From Microvirga puerhi (GTDB lineage Bacteria; Pseudomonadota; Alphaproteobacteria; Rhizobiales; Beijerinckiaceae), in the NCBI RefSeq assembly GCF_020089865.1, contig NZ_JAIRBM010000001.1:372001-436000 (forward strand): a stretch of DNA of 64,000 nt, given 5' to 3'. The notes under the pieces are model-generated. The model saw only the letters and a list, made by a program, of their open reading frames with translations, did not search any database and was not told where the DNA came from. Both the position numbers and the translations under genes were made by a program. Within the stretch, counting starts at the first letter, position 1; each line of letters begins with the position of its first letter. Of this stretch, positions 17,729 to 26,500 are shown piece after piece.

Positions 17729-18190
17729 ATGGCGGACCAGCAGCCGGGCAGCATTCTCATTCGTCCCTTTCAGCCAGGAGACCGGGACGGATGGAATCCG
17801 CTTTGGCAGGGCTATCTGACCTTCTACAAGTCGAGTCTTCCCCCTGAGACGACGGACCTGACCTGGTCGCGACTGCTCGATCCGGCGGAACCGATGTACG
17901 GTCTCGCCGCTGTGCTCGACGGCGAGATCATCGGGATCGTCCACTACCTCTACCACCGCTCGACATGGTCTCCGGGAAATTACTGCTATCTTCAGGATCT
18001 TTTCACATCCGAGAAGGCGCGGAACCGGGGCGTCGGCCGGTCTCTCATCGAGGAAGTCTATGGACGGGCGCAGGCAGACGGTGCGAGCCGGGTCTATTGG
18101 CTGACGCATGAAACCAATACGACCGCCCAGATTCTGTACGATAAGGTCGCAGCCAAGAGCGGCTTCATTCAGTATCGGAAGCTTTTCTGA
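17729..18190 (+). CDS. GNAT-family N-acetyltransferase
   Basis: A 153-residue GNAT enzyme. The N-terminal ILIRPFQPGDRDGWNPLWQGYLTFY and the acetyl-CoA loop YLQDLFTSEKARNRGVGRSLIEEVY (R-x-x-G-x-G/A type) are clear, with VYWLTHETNTTAQILYDKVA in the C-terminal half. ATG 17729 has GGGAG at the right distance. The acceptor substrate is unknown. Confidence 0.88.
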   Translation: MADQQPGSILIRPFQPGDRDGWNPLWQGYLTFYKSSLPPETTDLTWSRLLDPAEPMYGLAAVLDGEIIGIVHYLYHRSTWSPGNYCYLQDLFTSEKARNRGVGRSLIEEVYGRAQADGASRVYWLTHETNTTAQILYDKVAAKSGFIQYRKLF

Positions 18191-18260
18191 GTTCGAGACT
18201 TGCTTGGCATAGGGCGGGTTCACGATTCAAAAAGACACGATCCCGCTCTAGACTCCGCCC

Positions 18261-20072
18261 GTGACCGAATCAGCTTTCCTGTCTTCCACCCGCCCGTTTC
18301 TCGGTATCAGCCGTTCTGCGCTCGGTCGGACTTGGGTCGAACGCTGCGATCCCGCTCAGGGTGCCATCGCGCTCGCCATCGCCCAGACCCATGGCTTGTC
18401 CGATGTCGTGGCGCGCGTCCTCGCCGGGCGGGGGATCGGCGTGCATGAGACCGAGAGCTTCTTAAATCCACGCCTGCGGGACCTCATGCCGGACCCGTCC
18501 GTGCTGACCGATATGGACAAGGCGGCCGAGCGGCTTGCCGACGCCGTCACGCGTCGGGAGACGGTCGCCATTTTCGGCGACTACGATGTGGACGGCGCCT
18601 GCAGCGCGGCAGTCCTGGCCGAATATCTCAGGGCCTGTGATGTTCCGTACCTGATTCATATCCCCGATCGGATCACCGAGGGATATGGCCCGAACATCGA
18701 TGCCATCCGGGCCTTGAAGGAGCAGGGGGCAGGCGTCCTCGTGACCGTCGACTGCGGCACGGCAAGCCATGAACCGCTCGCCGAAGCGCGCCGCCTTGGC
18801 CTCGATACAGTGGTTCTCGATCATCACCAGGCACCGGAGCGCCTTCCCGAGGTCCTGGCGCTAGTCAATCCGAACCGGCAGGACGATCTCTCGGGGCTGG
18901 GACATCTATGCGCCGCGGGAGTGGTGTTCCTGGCGGTCGTCGCCCTTAACCGCGCTCTTCGCCGCCGCGGGTTTTTCCGGGCCGGTTCCGAACCGGATCT
19001 AATGGGAAGCCTCGATCTGGTGGCGCTTGCGACGGTCGCCGACGTCGTACCTCTGCTTGGGCTCAATCGGGCATTCGTCCGCCAGGGGCTCGCGATCATG
19101 CGGAATCGCGGACGGATAGGGCTCGCGGCCCTTCTCGATGCGGCCGGTCTCTCCGGTGCTCCGGAAAGCTGGCACCTCGGCTATCTGGTCGGTCCGCGGA
19201 TCAACGCGGGCGGCCGCATCGGTGACGCGGCTCTGGGCTCCCGACTGCTGCTCTCTCAAGATCCCGTCCATGCGGGCCAGCTCGCGACAGAGCTCGATCG
19301 CCTGAACCGGGAGCGTCAAGCCATCGAATCCATGGCCGTCGAGGAGGCCGAGGCCCAAGCTTTGTTCCTTCTGGAGCGCTCCCCCGCATTGCCCGTGATC
19401 GTGACATCGTCTCCGGAATGGCATCCTGGCGTCGTCGGTCTGATCGCCTCGCGGATGAAGGAGCGTTTTCGCCGTCCGGCCTTTGCCTTCACCATTAATG
19501 CGGATGGGACTGCGACCGGATCGGGGCGCTCAGTGCCGGGCGTGGATCTCGGCAGTGCCGTCCGCGCAGCCGTCGAGGCGGGGCTTGCAATAAAGGGAGG
19601 AGGGCACATGATGGCGGCGGGCGTGACGATCCCGGCCGCGGACATGGAGCCCTTCCAGCAATTTGTCATCGAGCGGTTTCTCGAACCTGTCGGCGCAACG
19701 CTTTTGCAGGACCATTTCGCCATCGACGGAACTCTTACGGCCGGCGGAGCTCAGACGAAGCTCGTCGCGGCACTCGAGCGCGCAGGTCCGTTCGGAGCCG
19801 GCCAGCCGGAGCCCGTCTTCGCCCTTCCTCACCACCGAATCGTGGAGACACGAGAGGTCGGCAGCGGCGGGCATATGCGCGTGCGGCTTCGGGGTGGGGA
19901 CGGAGCCATGATCGGCGGAATCGCGTTCCGGGCCGCCGGCCAGCCCCTCGGCGAGGCCTTGCTGGAGGGGACGGGGAACTCTGTCCACGTGGCCGGAACC
20001 CTGTCCATCGATCGTTGGGGCGGCAACGAAAAGGTCGAATTGCGAATAATGGACATTGCGAGGCCGGAATGA
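18261..20072 (+). CDS. recJ: Single-stranded-DNA-specific exonuclease RecJ
   Basis: A 603-residue RecJ, the 5'-3' ssDNA exonuclease used in recombination and mismatch repair. DHH-domain motifs are GDYDVDGACS (Asp107, Asp109, Asp111), VTVDCGT, VLDHHQ and LATVADVVPL. The DHHA1 region contains SPEWHPGVVGLIASR and GGGHMMAAG, and an OB-type C-terminal domain follows. The start is GTG 18261, directly before MTESAFLSSTRPFLG, which aligns with the family's usual beginning. tRNA-Glu lies 73 bases downstream. Confidence 0.95.
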   Translation: MTESAFLSSTRPFLGISRSALGRTWVERCDPAQGAIALAIAQTHGLSDVVARVLAGRGIGVHETESFLNPRLRDLMPDPSVLTDMDKAAERLADAVTRRETVAIFGDYDVDGACSAAVLAEYLRACDVPYLIHIPDRITEGYGPNIDAIRALKEQGAGVLVTVDCGTASHEPLAEARRLGLDTVVLDHHQAPERLPEVLALVNPNRQDDLSGLGHLCAAGVVFLAVVALNRALRRRGFFRAGSEPDLMGSLDLVALATVADVVPLLGLNRAFVRQGLAIMRNRGRIGLAALLDAAGLSGAPESWHLGYLVGPRINAGGRIGDAALGSRLLLSQDPVHAGQLATELDRLNRERQAIESMAVEEAEAQALFLLERSPALPVIVTSSPEWHPGVVGLIASRMKERFRRPAFAFTINADGTATGSGRSVPGVDLGSAVRAAVEAGLAIKGGGHMMAAGVTIPAADMEPFQQFVIERFLEPVGATLLQDHFAIDGTLTAGGAQTKLVAALERAGPFGAGQPEPVFALPHHRIVETREVGSGGHMRVRLRGGDGAMIGGIAFRAAGQPLGEALLEGTGNSVHVAGTLSIDRWGGNEKVELRIMDIARPE

Positions 20073-20145
20073 GCATTCTGGCGCTTGCCGTGTCGGAAGA
20101 ACCCATCTATATGTCCGCCCACCTCAGGGGCAGCGCCCCACTCAA

Positions 20146-20220
20146 GCGGCCTTCGTCTATCGGTTAGGACACCAGCCTTTCACGCTGGGAAGAGGGGTTC
20201 GATTCCCCTAGGCCGCGCCA
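20146..20220 (+). tRNA. tRNA-Glu (anticodon UUC)
   Basis: Acceptor GCGGCCT pairs with AGGCCGC; discriminator G and an encoded CCA end at 20220. The anticodon stem CCAGC/GCTGG encloses CTTTCAC, giving TTC at 20179-20181. The T-arm GGGGTTCGATTCCCC is intact. Confidence 0.97.
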
Positions 20221-20360
20221 TTTCGAGGATCCTCCCCACTGCCAGGCTCAAGCCGGAATCCCCAGGCAAAATGTTCGCCTGCCGTTGGGCTGTCATCGGA
20301 TCTTCCATAAGCTTGATATCGTTCAAAGGTGAGATTCATAGACTCACACGGGGGCCTCTG

Positions 20361-20591
20361 ATGCCGCGCTTCTTTTTCAACATCCGGGACGGCTACGATC
20401 TCGACGAGGACGACGAGGGTATCGAATTACCAGATGTCGAAGCTGCCCGAGCCGAGGCTCTCGCAACCGTCGAGGAGCTCCGCGACCAGCTCGCGGATGC
20501 AGGCAATATCGAGCTTGAGATCACCGACGAGACTGGGCGTCGGCTGATGACGGTTCCCTTCTCTCGCGGCTCCCACGGCCGACGCCGCTGA
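20361..20591 (+). CDS. DUF6894 family small protein
   Basis: A 76-residue protein beginning PRFFFNIRDGYDLDEDDEG and continuing ELPDVEAARAEALATVEEL, the signature of the DUF6894 family of small alphaproteobacterial proteins with unknown function. ATG 20361 has GGGGG seven bases upstream. A paralogue follows 92 bases later. Charged, no signal peptide, probably cytoplasmic. Confidence 0.82.
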   Translation: MPRFFFNIRDGYDLDEDDEGIELPDVEAARAEALATVEELRDQLADAGNIELEITDETGRRLMTVPFSRGSHGRRR

Positions 20592-20683
20592 AACTGGCGA
20601 CGATTCGCTAAGAGACCTTGCCTGTCTTTGGGGCAGCTCCGCTATACCGCCCAGACTGCGGTCGTGGGATCGGAGTCCGCCTT

Positions 20684-20932
20684 GTGCCCCGCTTCTACTT
20701 CAACCTCCGACGAGCCCACCTTCACCTCGTCGACAAGCACGGGGAAAATTGCGCGACGCTCGCAGAAGCGCTCGAGCATGGCGTGGTGGCAATCCTATCC
20801 CTGGTCGCCGAGGAGGGGCGTTTCCGCAACTGGACGGCGTGGGCTGTCGACATCCAAGACCAGGATCGCCACCCTGCGGCCACGCTTCCTTTCACGCTGG
20901 TGCTGAAAGCGGACCGCCGACGAAAGAGCTAG
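20684..20932 (+). CDS. Second DUF6894 family small protein
   Basis: An 82-residue paralogue of the preceding protein. It starts VPRFYFNLRRAHLHLVDKHGENCATLAEALEHGVVAI, keeping the PRFYFN beginning and the helix position but losing the acidic EG-ELPD block. GTG 20684 is chosen from the family's N-terminus; a longer frame opens at 20618. Its stop overlaps the convergent MBL-fold gene by four bases. Function unknown. Confidence 0.65.
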   Translation: MPRFYFNLRRAHLHLVDKHGENCATLAEALEHGVVAILSLVAEEGRFRNWTAWAVDIQDQDRHPAATLPFTLVLKADRRRKS

Positions 20933-21924
20933 GCCGTCTCGGCGCTCTCGAAGGCCAGCATGGCCTCCGCACGCAAGGCGTCTGGCGTTGTGATGTAGCG
21001 CGCCGAGTGATGGAAGACGACGAGACGTTTGGCACGCGCTTTGCGAGCAAGACGCCCTGCCTCCCAGGCCGTCAGGTGAAGCGCGGCTTCCGCAAGCGCC
21101 CGATCCCGCTCGGGGAAGACCGCCTCGATGAAAAGCTGATCGACATCGGCAGCAATGGTCAGGATCTTTTCGGCATTCTCGGACGTGGGAGCCGTGTCCG
21201 TCACATAGGCAATCGACTGCCCCGGGCCCGTCAGGAAAAGGTCGTCCTTCAATTTGCTGAGCGCGACCCGGCCATTTCCCGGGATCGCGATCTCCGCATC
21301 CACGATGCCGGCGCGCAGCAGATTCTTCGCCTCGGTCAGCCAGGGGCCCTTCGGCAGGCCGCGCGCTTCGAGAACGCCGCGGCGGACGTTCACACGCCGC
21401 GTCTCCCTCAAGCCGAAGGCCAGAGACGGAATTCCGTGATCGAGGGCGATCGACTCGATGCGAAGATCCGAATCCGCATAGACGATCCCTGGCGGCAGCT
21501 CCGGCGGTCGCCCCTCCCACCGCTCGAAGACATGCTGGGCGGAGAAGACGACGAAACGATCAAGCCGCAGGCCGTCGAACTCTCCCACGTGAAGCTGAAA
21601 ATCCACGGAACTCTCGTCGATCAGGTTCCAGGTATAGCCACGAAGCTTATGTTCGACGTGATCGATGAAGCCGGGCGGCCCGACAAGATGAAGAGGGCCA
21701 GGACGGTGCAGGCAGAAGCGCAGAAGGCGGTCGAAACCGATGAAGTGGTCGATATGCGCATGCGAGACGAAGACATGGCTGACCCGGAGCAGCTCTCGGG
21801 GCGAGAGTGCTCCGAGGTCGCCCAGATCGAACAGAATGGCACGGCGACCAAACCGATAGTCGAGGTAGAGGCCGGGGTCGTCGAAGGGGCCGTTGATAAG
21901 GCGCGGCTGGATGAGCCAGCTCAT
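20929..21924 (-). CDS. MBL-fold metallohydrolase (ribonuclease Z-like)
   Basis: A 331-residue metallo-beta-lactamase-fold protein. The metal motif HxHxDH is SHAHIDH (His55, His57, Asp59, His60), with later histidines in ALDHGIPSLAF and VVFHHSARY and the aspartate in YVTDTAP. The arrangement resembles tRNase Z family proteins, though length and context do not prove RNA processing. ATG 21924 overlaps the stop of the aldolase gene (ATGA), so the two are translationally coupled. Confidence 0.82.
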   Translation of the reverse strand: MSWLIQPRLINGPFDDPGLYLDYRFGRRAILFDLGDLGALSPRELLRVSHVFVSHAHIDHFIGFDRLLRFCLHRPGPLHLVGPPGFIDHVEHKLRGYTWNLIDESSVDFQLHVGEFDGLRLDRFVVFSAQHVFERWEGRPPELPPGIVYADSDLRIESIALDHGIPSLAFGLRETRRVNVRRGVLEARGLPKGPWLTEAKNLLRAGIVDAEIAIPGNGRVALSKLKDDLFLTGPGQSIAYVTDTAPTSENAEKILTIAADVDQLFIEAVFPERDRALAEAALHLTAWEAGRLARKARAKRLVVFHHSARYITTPDALRAEAMLAFESAETA

Positions 21925-22547
21925 CCCTGGCGCAGATCCCGCCAAGCTGTTGCGAAGGCACGGGCATTGCGGCCTATGTCTTCCACGGACATCGAGGGCG
22001 TGAACAGGGCGGATCCAAGGCCGAATCCATTGGCTCCGGCGTCGGTATAGCTCTTCATCGTTTCCGGCTTGATGCCGCCGACAGGCAGGACGATCGTCTC
22101 CTTGGGCAGCACGGCGCGCCAAGCCTTCACCACGGGTGGTGGAGCAGCTTCGGCTGGAAAGATCTTGATCGCATCGGCACCGGCCTTGAGCGCCGCAAAG
22201 GCCTCGGTCGGCGTGGCGACGCCGGGCGTACAGGCGAGGCCTTGCTGCTTGGCGTGCCGGATCACGTCCAGGTCCGCATGGGGCATGACGATCAGCTTGC
22301 CGCCGACATCATGCACACCGTCGACCTTCTCGGTGTCGAGCACCGTTCCGGCGCCGACGAGAACCTCTCGGGGCATGGTCTTTGCGAGAATCTCGATGCT
22401 CCGGAAGGGATCTGGAGAATTGAGGGGCACCTCGATGATTCGAAAACCTGCCTCGACCAGGACGTGGCCAACGGCCTCCGCGCTCTCAGGCCTCAGGCCT
22501 CGAAGAATAGCGATCAATGGAAGGTCGGTGAGATAATCGCGAAACAC
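21921..22547 (-). CDS. dgoA: 2-dehydro-3-deoxy-6-phosphogalactonate aldolase
   Basis: A 208-residue class I KDPG/KDPGal aldolase. LPLIAILRGLRPESA and FRIIEVPLNSPDPF are the signature of the galactonate (DgoA) branch; Lys128 in AIKIFPAEA is the Schiff-base lysine. It cleaves KDPGal to pyruvate and glyceraldehyde-3-phosphate in De Ley-Doudoroff galactose catabolism. The kinase and dehydratase partners are not adjacent. GTG 22547 is selected (AAAGGGAAAG upstream; the frame beyond has no family similarity). Eda activity on KDPG is a possible alternative. Confidence 0.87.
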   Translation of the reverse strand: MFRDYLTDLPLIAILRGLRPESAEAVGHVLVEAGFRIIEVPLNSPDPFRSIEILAKTMPREVLVGAGTVLDTEKVDGVHDVGGKLIVMPHADLDVIRHAKQQGLACTPGVATPTEAFAALKAGADAIKIFPAEAAPPPVVKAWRAVLPKETIVLPVGGIKPETMKSYTDAGANGFGLGSALFTPSMSVEDIGRNARAFATAWRDLRQG

Positions 22548-22767
22548 GGTCTTTCCCTTTGCCCGGCCCCTGCGGCGACGTGAACCTTGAGGCCTCAGCT
22601 CCCTTAGTTGGCGGAGATACGATACGCTTTCAACGGTTAATCGGTGTTCGGAAATATAGATGTCGACGGAGAAACGGGACTTTGCCCAAGCGAAGAGGCT
22701 GGGATAGAGACGTGCGCTGTCCGCAGGCGGGATTGCCGCCTGCGAAGCCCAATGCCGAGTGACAGCC

Positions 22768-23286
22768 ATGAAGCCTGAAGCCAAGCCGCCGCCCAACCGG
22801 ACGCGCAAGACAATTCTCGATCGTATCGACTTGTCCATCCTCAAGGCCATGGCCGCCAATGGACGGATGACGTATCAGGCATTGTCGGAGCGGGTCGGTC
22901 TCTCGCCAAGGCCCTGTCTCGAGCGCGTCCGGCGTCTGGAGGAGCGGGGCGTCATCCGCGGCTATTCCGCCATGCTCGACCCCATATCCCTCGGTCACGA
23001 GATCGTCGCCATGACCAATATCGGCCTGCGTGATGCGGCGACGGCCACGCGGCGTCGGCTCGAGCAGGTCTTGTGCGCTCACCCCGCCGTCATCGAGTTG
23101 CAGCTCGTCAATGGGGAATACGATTATGTCGCCCGCATCGTTGCACCGACGCTCTCGGCGTATGAGTCCCTGACTGACGGCTTTCTCGCCGATCCGACGC
23201 TCGGAATCGCCCGCATCCACACGACATTCGTTCTCAAGATGCTCAAGGCGTTCGACGGCTACCCGATCCCTGACACTCTCGGGTGA
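22768..23286 (+). CDS. Lrp/AsnC-family transcriptional regulator
   Basis: A 172-residue Lrp-type regulator. The winged helix-turn-helix is LDRIDLSILKAMAANGRMTYQALSERVGLSPRPCLERVRRLEERGVI, followed by a RAM/ligand-binding domain (VIELQLVNGEYDYVARIVA). These proteins sense amino acids and form octamers. It is divergent to the aldolase/MBL pair with a 220-bp gap that could hold its operator. The ligand is unknown. Confidence 0.9.
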   Translation: MKPEAKPPPNRTRKTILDRIDLSILKAMAANGRMTYQALSERVGLSPRPCLERVRRLEERGVIRGYSAMLDPISLGHEIVAMTNIGLRDAATATRRRLEQVLCAHPAVIELQLVNGEYDYVARIVAPTLSAYESLTDGFLADPTLGIARIHTTFVLKMLKAFDGYPIPDTLG

Positions 23287-23309
23287 TAGGATCACCCGCT
23301 ACGGATATT

Positions 23310-24287
23310 TCAGGGCTCGCTTTGACGCAGGCATTGCTGCGCCGTTCGAGAGATGCGCGTCTGCTCCTCGGGGCCGATATCGTCCCTTAAGACCTTTTGC
23401 CAAAGCTCGCTCTGGCGCAATTCCTTCACGACGCACGAACATAGCGCCCGGCACATCCCGGCCTGGCCGTTCTGCGCCAAGCAACTTGCTTCGCATTCAG
23501 CAATGAACGGCCGCGCCTCGGCCATGGGATTGGGGCCCGTCAGCTGCAGCACGCCATAGAGAACGCCGAGCAGGACGATCTGATGGAGGAGATAGATCGG
23601 AAGGCTTTTGCGGCCGGCCCAGGCTATGAGGCGAGTAGTGCTATGCTTGGCACGCCACCGCGCGATCTGAAGCGCGTCCGTATAGGGAAGCACAATCTTT
23701 GCCACAGCAATGCCGGCCAGGACCAAGCCGAACCAAGGAAAAATCGGCACGTAATCATTGGTGACCGGCTCCCTTGTCCCGAGGCCGAGCCAGTCGAGCC
23801 AGGGTTGGTCGAGGGCCGGGCTCGTGAAAATCCAGGGAGCCGCGAAACAGAAGATTGTTGCGGCCAGGACGAGGGCCGGGCGGAGCCGCAAAAAGGGCAG
23901 GGCAAGGACGCTCGATGCCGCGATGCAGTGAAGAATGCCAAAGAAAATGAAGCTCTGCGGAAAGGCGAAATAGGTGGCGACCGTGATCGCAATCGCTGCA
24001 CCGCCGATCTTTGCAAGGCGCCGCAGAAAGGCTTTCCAACGCCAGCCCTGCAAATGGGCCAGGACCAATCCTATGCCTGAGAGAAACAGGAAGGAGCCTG
24101 CGATGCACCGTGCGAACCATCTCCAGGCCGGAACGGCGACGATGTCGGTCGCGATCAGCTTGAGAAAGCTGAGATCCCAGCTGAAATGGTAGACGATCAT
24201 CGCGAGAATCGCGATTCCGCGCGCCACGTCGATGGCATCCCAACGTTGACGCGCGGCGATCTGGCTCTGTGAGATTGGGATGTTCAA
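23310..24287 (-). CDS. DUF1624 membrane protein with Cys-rich C-terminal tail
   Basis: A membrane protein of the heparan-alpha-glucosaminide N-acetyltransferase-like (DUF1624) family. WDAIDVARGIAILAMIVYHFSWDLSFL is the family start with the conserved His; about eight hydrophobic helices follow. The last about 60 residues leave the membrane and hold a run of cysteines (CEASCLAQ, CRALCSCVVK, QQCLRQ), unusual for the family. TTG 24287 is proposed; ATG 24365 would overlap the divergent sirtuin gene by 18 bp. Substrate unknown, perhaps acylation of envelope glycans. Confidence 0.78.
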   Translation of the reverse strand: MNIPISQSQIAARQRWDAIDVARGIAILAMIVYHFSWDLSFLKLIATDIVAVPAWRWFARCIAGSFLFLSGIGLVLAHLQGWRWKAFLRRLAKIGGAAIAITVATYFAFPQSFIFFGILHCIAASSVLALPFLRLRPALVLAATIFCFAAPWIFTSPALDQPWLDWLGLGTREPVTNDYVPIFPWFGLVLAGIAVAKIVLPYTDALQIARWRAKHSTTRLIAWAGRKSLPIYLLHQIVLLGVLYGVLQLTGPNPMAEARPFIAECEASCLAQNGQAGMCRALCSCVVKELRQSELWQKVLRDDIGPEEQTRISRTAQQCLRQSEP

Positions 24288-24347
24288 GCGAAACGTCTCA
24301 GGTGAAGGGGTAGGGGCATTACGGAGTGTATACCCTATATCATCCTC

Positions 24348-25106
24348 ATGACCGATCCTCTTCATACGTCAATGGCCGCGCTGAAGGACCTGATCGACCA
24401 TGCCGATGGCGCGGTTGGTTTCACCGGCGCCGGAATCTCGACCGAAAGCGGCGTCCCGGATTTCCGCTCGCCCGACAGCCCGTGGATGAAGAACAAGCCC
24501 ATTCCCTTCGACCTCTTTCTGAAGAGCGAGGAGGCGCGCCGGGAGGCGTGGCGGCGCAAATTCACGATGGACGACCTCTATCGCGGAGCCCGACCGAGCC
24601 GCGGGCATCTGGCTCTGGCGTCGCTTGTCGAGGCAGGTCGGATGCCGGGGATCATCACCCAGAACATCGACGGCCTTCATCAGGCCTCGGGTGTACCGAC
24701 CGATCAGGTCATCGAGCTTCACGGCAACGGCACCTATGCCACCTGCCTCTCCTGCGGGATACGCTATGGCCTCGACTGGGTCCGGTCCCGCTTCGAGGAT
24801 GCAGGCGATGCCCCTGTCTGCGAAGCCTGCGGCGGTATCGTGAAGTCGGCCACGATCTCGTTTGGCCAGGCGATGCCGGAGGCAGCCATGCGCAAGGCGC
24901 TCAAGCTGACGCTCTCCTGCGACGTCTTCCTGGTCGTCGGATCCTCTCTCGTGGTCTATCCCGCGGCCTCCCTTCCCTTGATGGCCAAGGAAAACGGTGC
25001 GCGCCTGGTGATCATCAATCGCGAGCCGACGCCCCTCGACGACGCGGCAGATCTGGTCATTCACGCGGAAATTGGCCAGGTGCTGTCGGAATTCGCCCCT
25101 CATTAG
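24348..25106 (+). CDS. cobB: Sir2-family NAD-dependent protein deacylase
   Basis: A 252-residue sirtuin removing acyl groups from lysines with NAD consumption. GAGISTESGVPDFRS (27-41), TQNIDGLHQ (105-112), catalytic His125 in ELHGN, and a Cys4 zinc site at Cys133, Cys136, Cys158 and Cys161 are all present, followed by VGSSLVVYPAASLP and INREPTPLD. All key residues are intact. It is divergent to the DUF1624 gene. Confidence 0.93.
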   Translation: MTDPLHTSMAALKDLIDHADGAVGFTGAGISTESGVPDFRSPDSPWMKNKPIPFDLFLKSEEARREAWRRKFTMDDLYRGARPSRGHLALASLVEAGRMPGIITQNIDGLHQASGVPTDQVIELHGNGTYATCLSCGIRYGLDWVRSRFEDAGDAPVCEACGGIVKSATISFGQAMPEAAMRKALKLTLSCDVFLVVGSSLVVYPAASLPLMAKENGARLVIINREPTPLDDAADLVIHAEIGQVLSEFAPH

Positions 25107-25232
25107 AGCCCACTTAATTCGTCGGCTAAGAAAAACATTACGCCATCCCGGGCGTTTCTGGCTTTCCCAGATTCAGGACAATGTTATCTTCTCGTTAAGA
25201 GTCGGGGTTCTGATTCGAGTGCGGGTTTCTTC

Positions 25233-25853
25233 ATGTCTAACGATTACAGCTCCAACCCATTCCACGCGCGGGGAGATTCGGCCCCGATCGATCAGGGGCG
25301 CCGCGAAGCGGCAGACGGTGTTCCGGAGGAGAAATCCCTCGACCTTGTCCAGGTCAGCGGCAGAATCAAATGGTTCGACGTGGCCAAGGGCTTCGGTTTC
25401 ATCGTCCCCGACAACGGCATGCCGGATGTGCTCCTTCACGTAACCTGCCTTCGCCGGGACGGTTATCAGGCGGCCAACGAGGGAGCCCGCATCGTCGTCG
25501 AGGCTGTTCAGCGCCCTCGGGGATTGCAGGCGCTGCGGATCCTGTCCCTGGATGAATCGACGGCGCTCCATCCCTCCGAGCTTCCTCTGCCCCGGACCCA
25601 TGTCCAAGTCGTACCGACCAGCGGTTTGGAGCCTGCCATCGTCAAATGGTTCAACCGTCTCCGCGGTTTCGGCTTCCTGACCCAAGGGGAGGGGCGGCCG
25701 GACATCTTTGTCCATATGGAGACGCTCCGTCGCTACGGAATTGCCGAGCTGAAGCCAGGCGAACGGGTTTTCGTACGCTTCGGTGACGGGTCCAAGGGCC
25801 TCATGGCGGCCGAGGTGCGCCTCGCCGACATGGCACTGCCGCATTCTCACTGA
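25233..25853 (+). CDS. Double cold-shock-domain protein
   Basis: A 206-residue protein with two CSD folds. The first is at about 40-105 (GRIKWFDVAKGFGFIVPDNG, DVLLHVTCL) and the second at about 130-195 (AIVKWFNRLRGFGFLTQGEG, DIFVHMETL). RNP1-like aromatic residues occur in both. Such twin CSD proteins are usual in Hyphomicrobiales and act as nucleic-acid chaperones. The DUF192 gene starts ten bases after its stop, indicating one operon. Confidence 0.93.
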   Translation: MSNDYSSNPFHARGDSAPIDQGRREAADGVPEEKSLDLVQVSGRIKWFDVAKGFGFIVPDNGMPDVLLHVTCLRRDGYQAANEGARIVVEAVQRPRGLQALRILSLDESTALHPSELPLPRTHVQVVPTSGLEPAIVKWFNRLRGFGFLTQGEGRPDIFVHMETLRRYGIAELKPGERVFVRFGDGSKGLMAAEVRLADMALPHSH

Positions 25854-25863
25854 CGGCGCGCGC

Positions 25864-26322
25864 ATGCTGCAAAGAACACGATCTTTCGTAATCGCCCTGG
25901 CACTCGGGGCGATGGCTGCGACGGCTGTCTACGCTCAGCAGGCCATAGAAGCCCTCACGATTCAGGCGCAGGGCGGTCAGCGCCAGGCTTTTCAGGTCGA
26001 GGTGGCCCGCAACGATGCCGATCGGGCTCAGGGCCTGATGTTCCGCCGCAGCATGCCTGCGGATCATGGCATGCTATTCGATTTCGGTCGGGTCGAGCCG
26101 GTCGCTATGTGGATGCAGAATACCTACCTGCCTCTCGACATGCTGTTCATCCGGCCCGATGGCACAATTGCCCGTATCGCGGCCAATACGGAACCCCTGT
26201 CCACGAGGACCATTCCTTCCGGGGAGCCCGTTCTGGCGGTCCTGGAGCTGAATGCCGGGACGGCCTCACGGCTCGGCATCAAGCCTGGCGACCGTGTGGA
26301 ACATCCGCTGTTCAAGCGCTGA
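25864..26322 (+). CDS. DUF192 exported protein
   Basis: A 152-residue protein with an N-terminal signal peptide (hydrophobic RSFVIALALGAMAATAVYA) and a DUF192 domain: VEVARNDADRAQGLMFRRSMPADHGMLFDFG, MWMQNTYLPLDMLFI and the closing GDRVEHPLF. Function of the domain is unknown. It lies in operon with the twin CSD gene and is followed by tRNA-Pro, an order I recall as conserved in related genera. Confidence 0.88.
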   Translation: MLQRTRSFVIALALGAMAATAVYAQQAIEALTIQAQGGQRQAFQVEVARNDADRAQGLMFRRSMPADHGMLFDFGRVEPVAMWMQNTYLPLDMLFIRPDGTIARIAANTEPLSTRTIPSGEPVLAVLELNAGTASRLGIKPGDRVEHPLFKR

Positions 26323-26384
26323 CATTGAACGCTTGCTGAAGCCTGATCCACGTGATAGCCAACAACCCACTCTGGTGACGAAGG

Positions 26385-26461
26385 CGGGGTGTAGCGCAGT
26401 CTGGTAGCGCATCTGCTTTGGGAGCAGAGGGTCGCGGGTTCAAATCCTGCCGCCCCGACCA
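26385..26461 (+). tRNA. tRNA-Pro (anticodon UGG)
   Basis: Acceptor CGGGGTG pairs with CGCCCCG; discriminator A and an encoded CCA follow. The anticodon stem TCTGC/GCAGA encloses TTTGGGA, giving TGG. The T-arm CGGGTTCAAATCCTG is intact. Confidence 0.97.
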
Positions 26462-26500
26462 CGTCGCCGAGAATGACCTTTGAGAGAGTATCGAAGCCCG

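Noticed and set aside
20749-22050. A 433-codon plus-strand frame opposite the MBL-fold and aldolase genes.
   Set aside because: Antisense shadow; both minus-strand genes carry intact catalytic motifs and an ATGA coupling.
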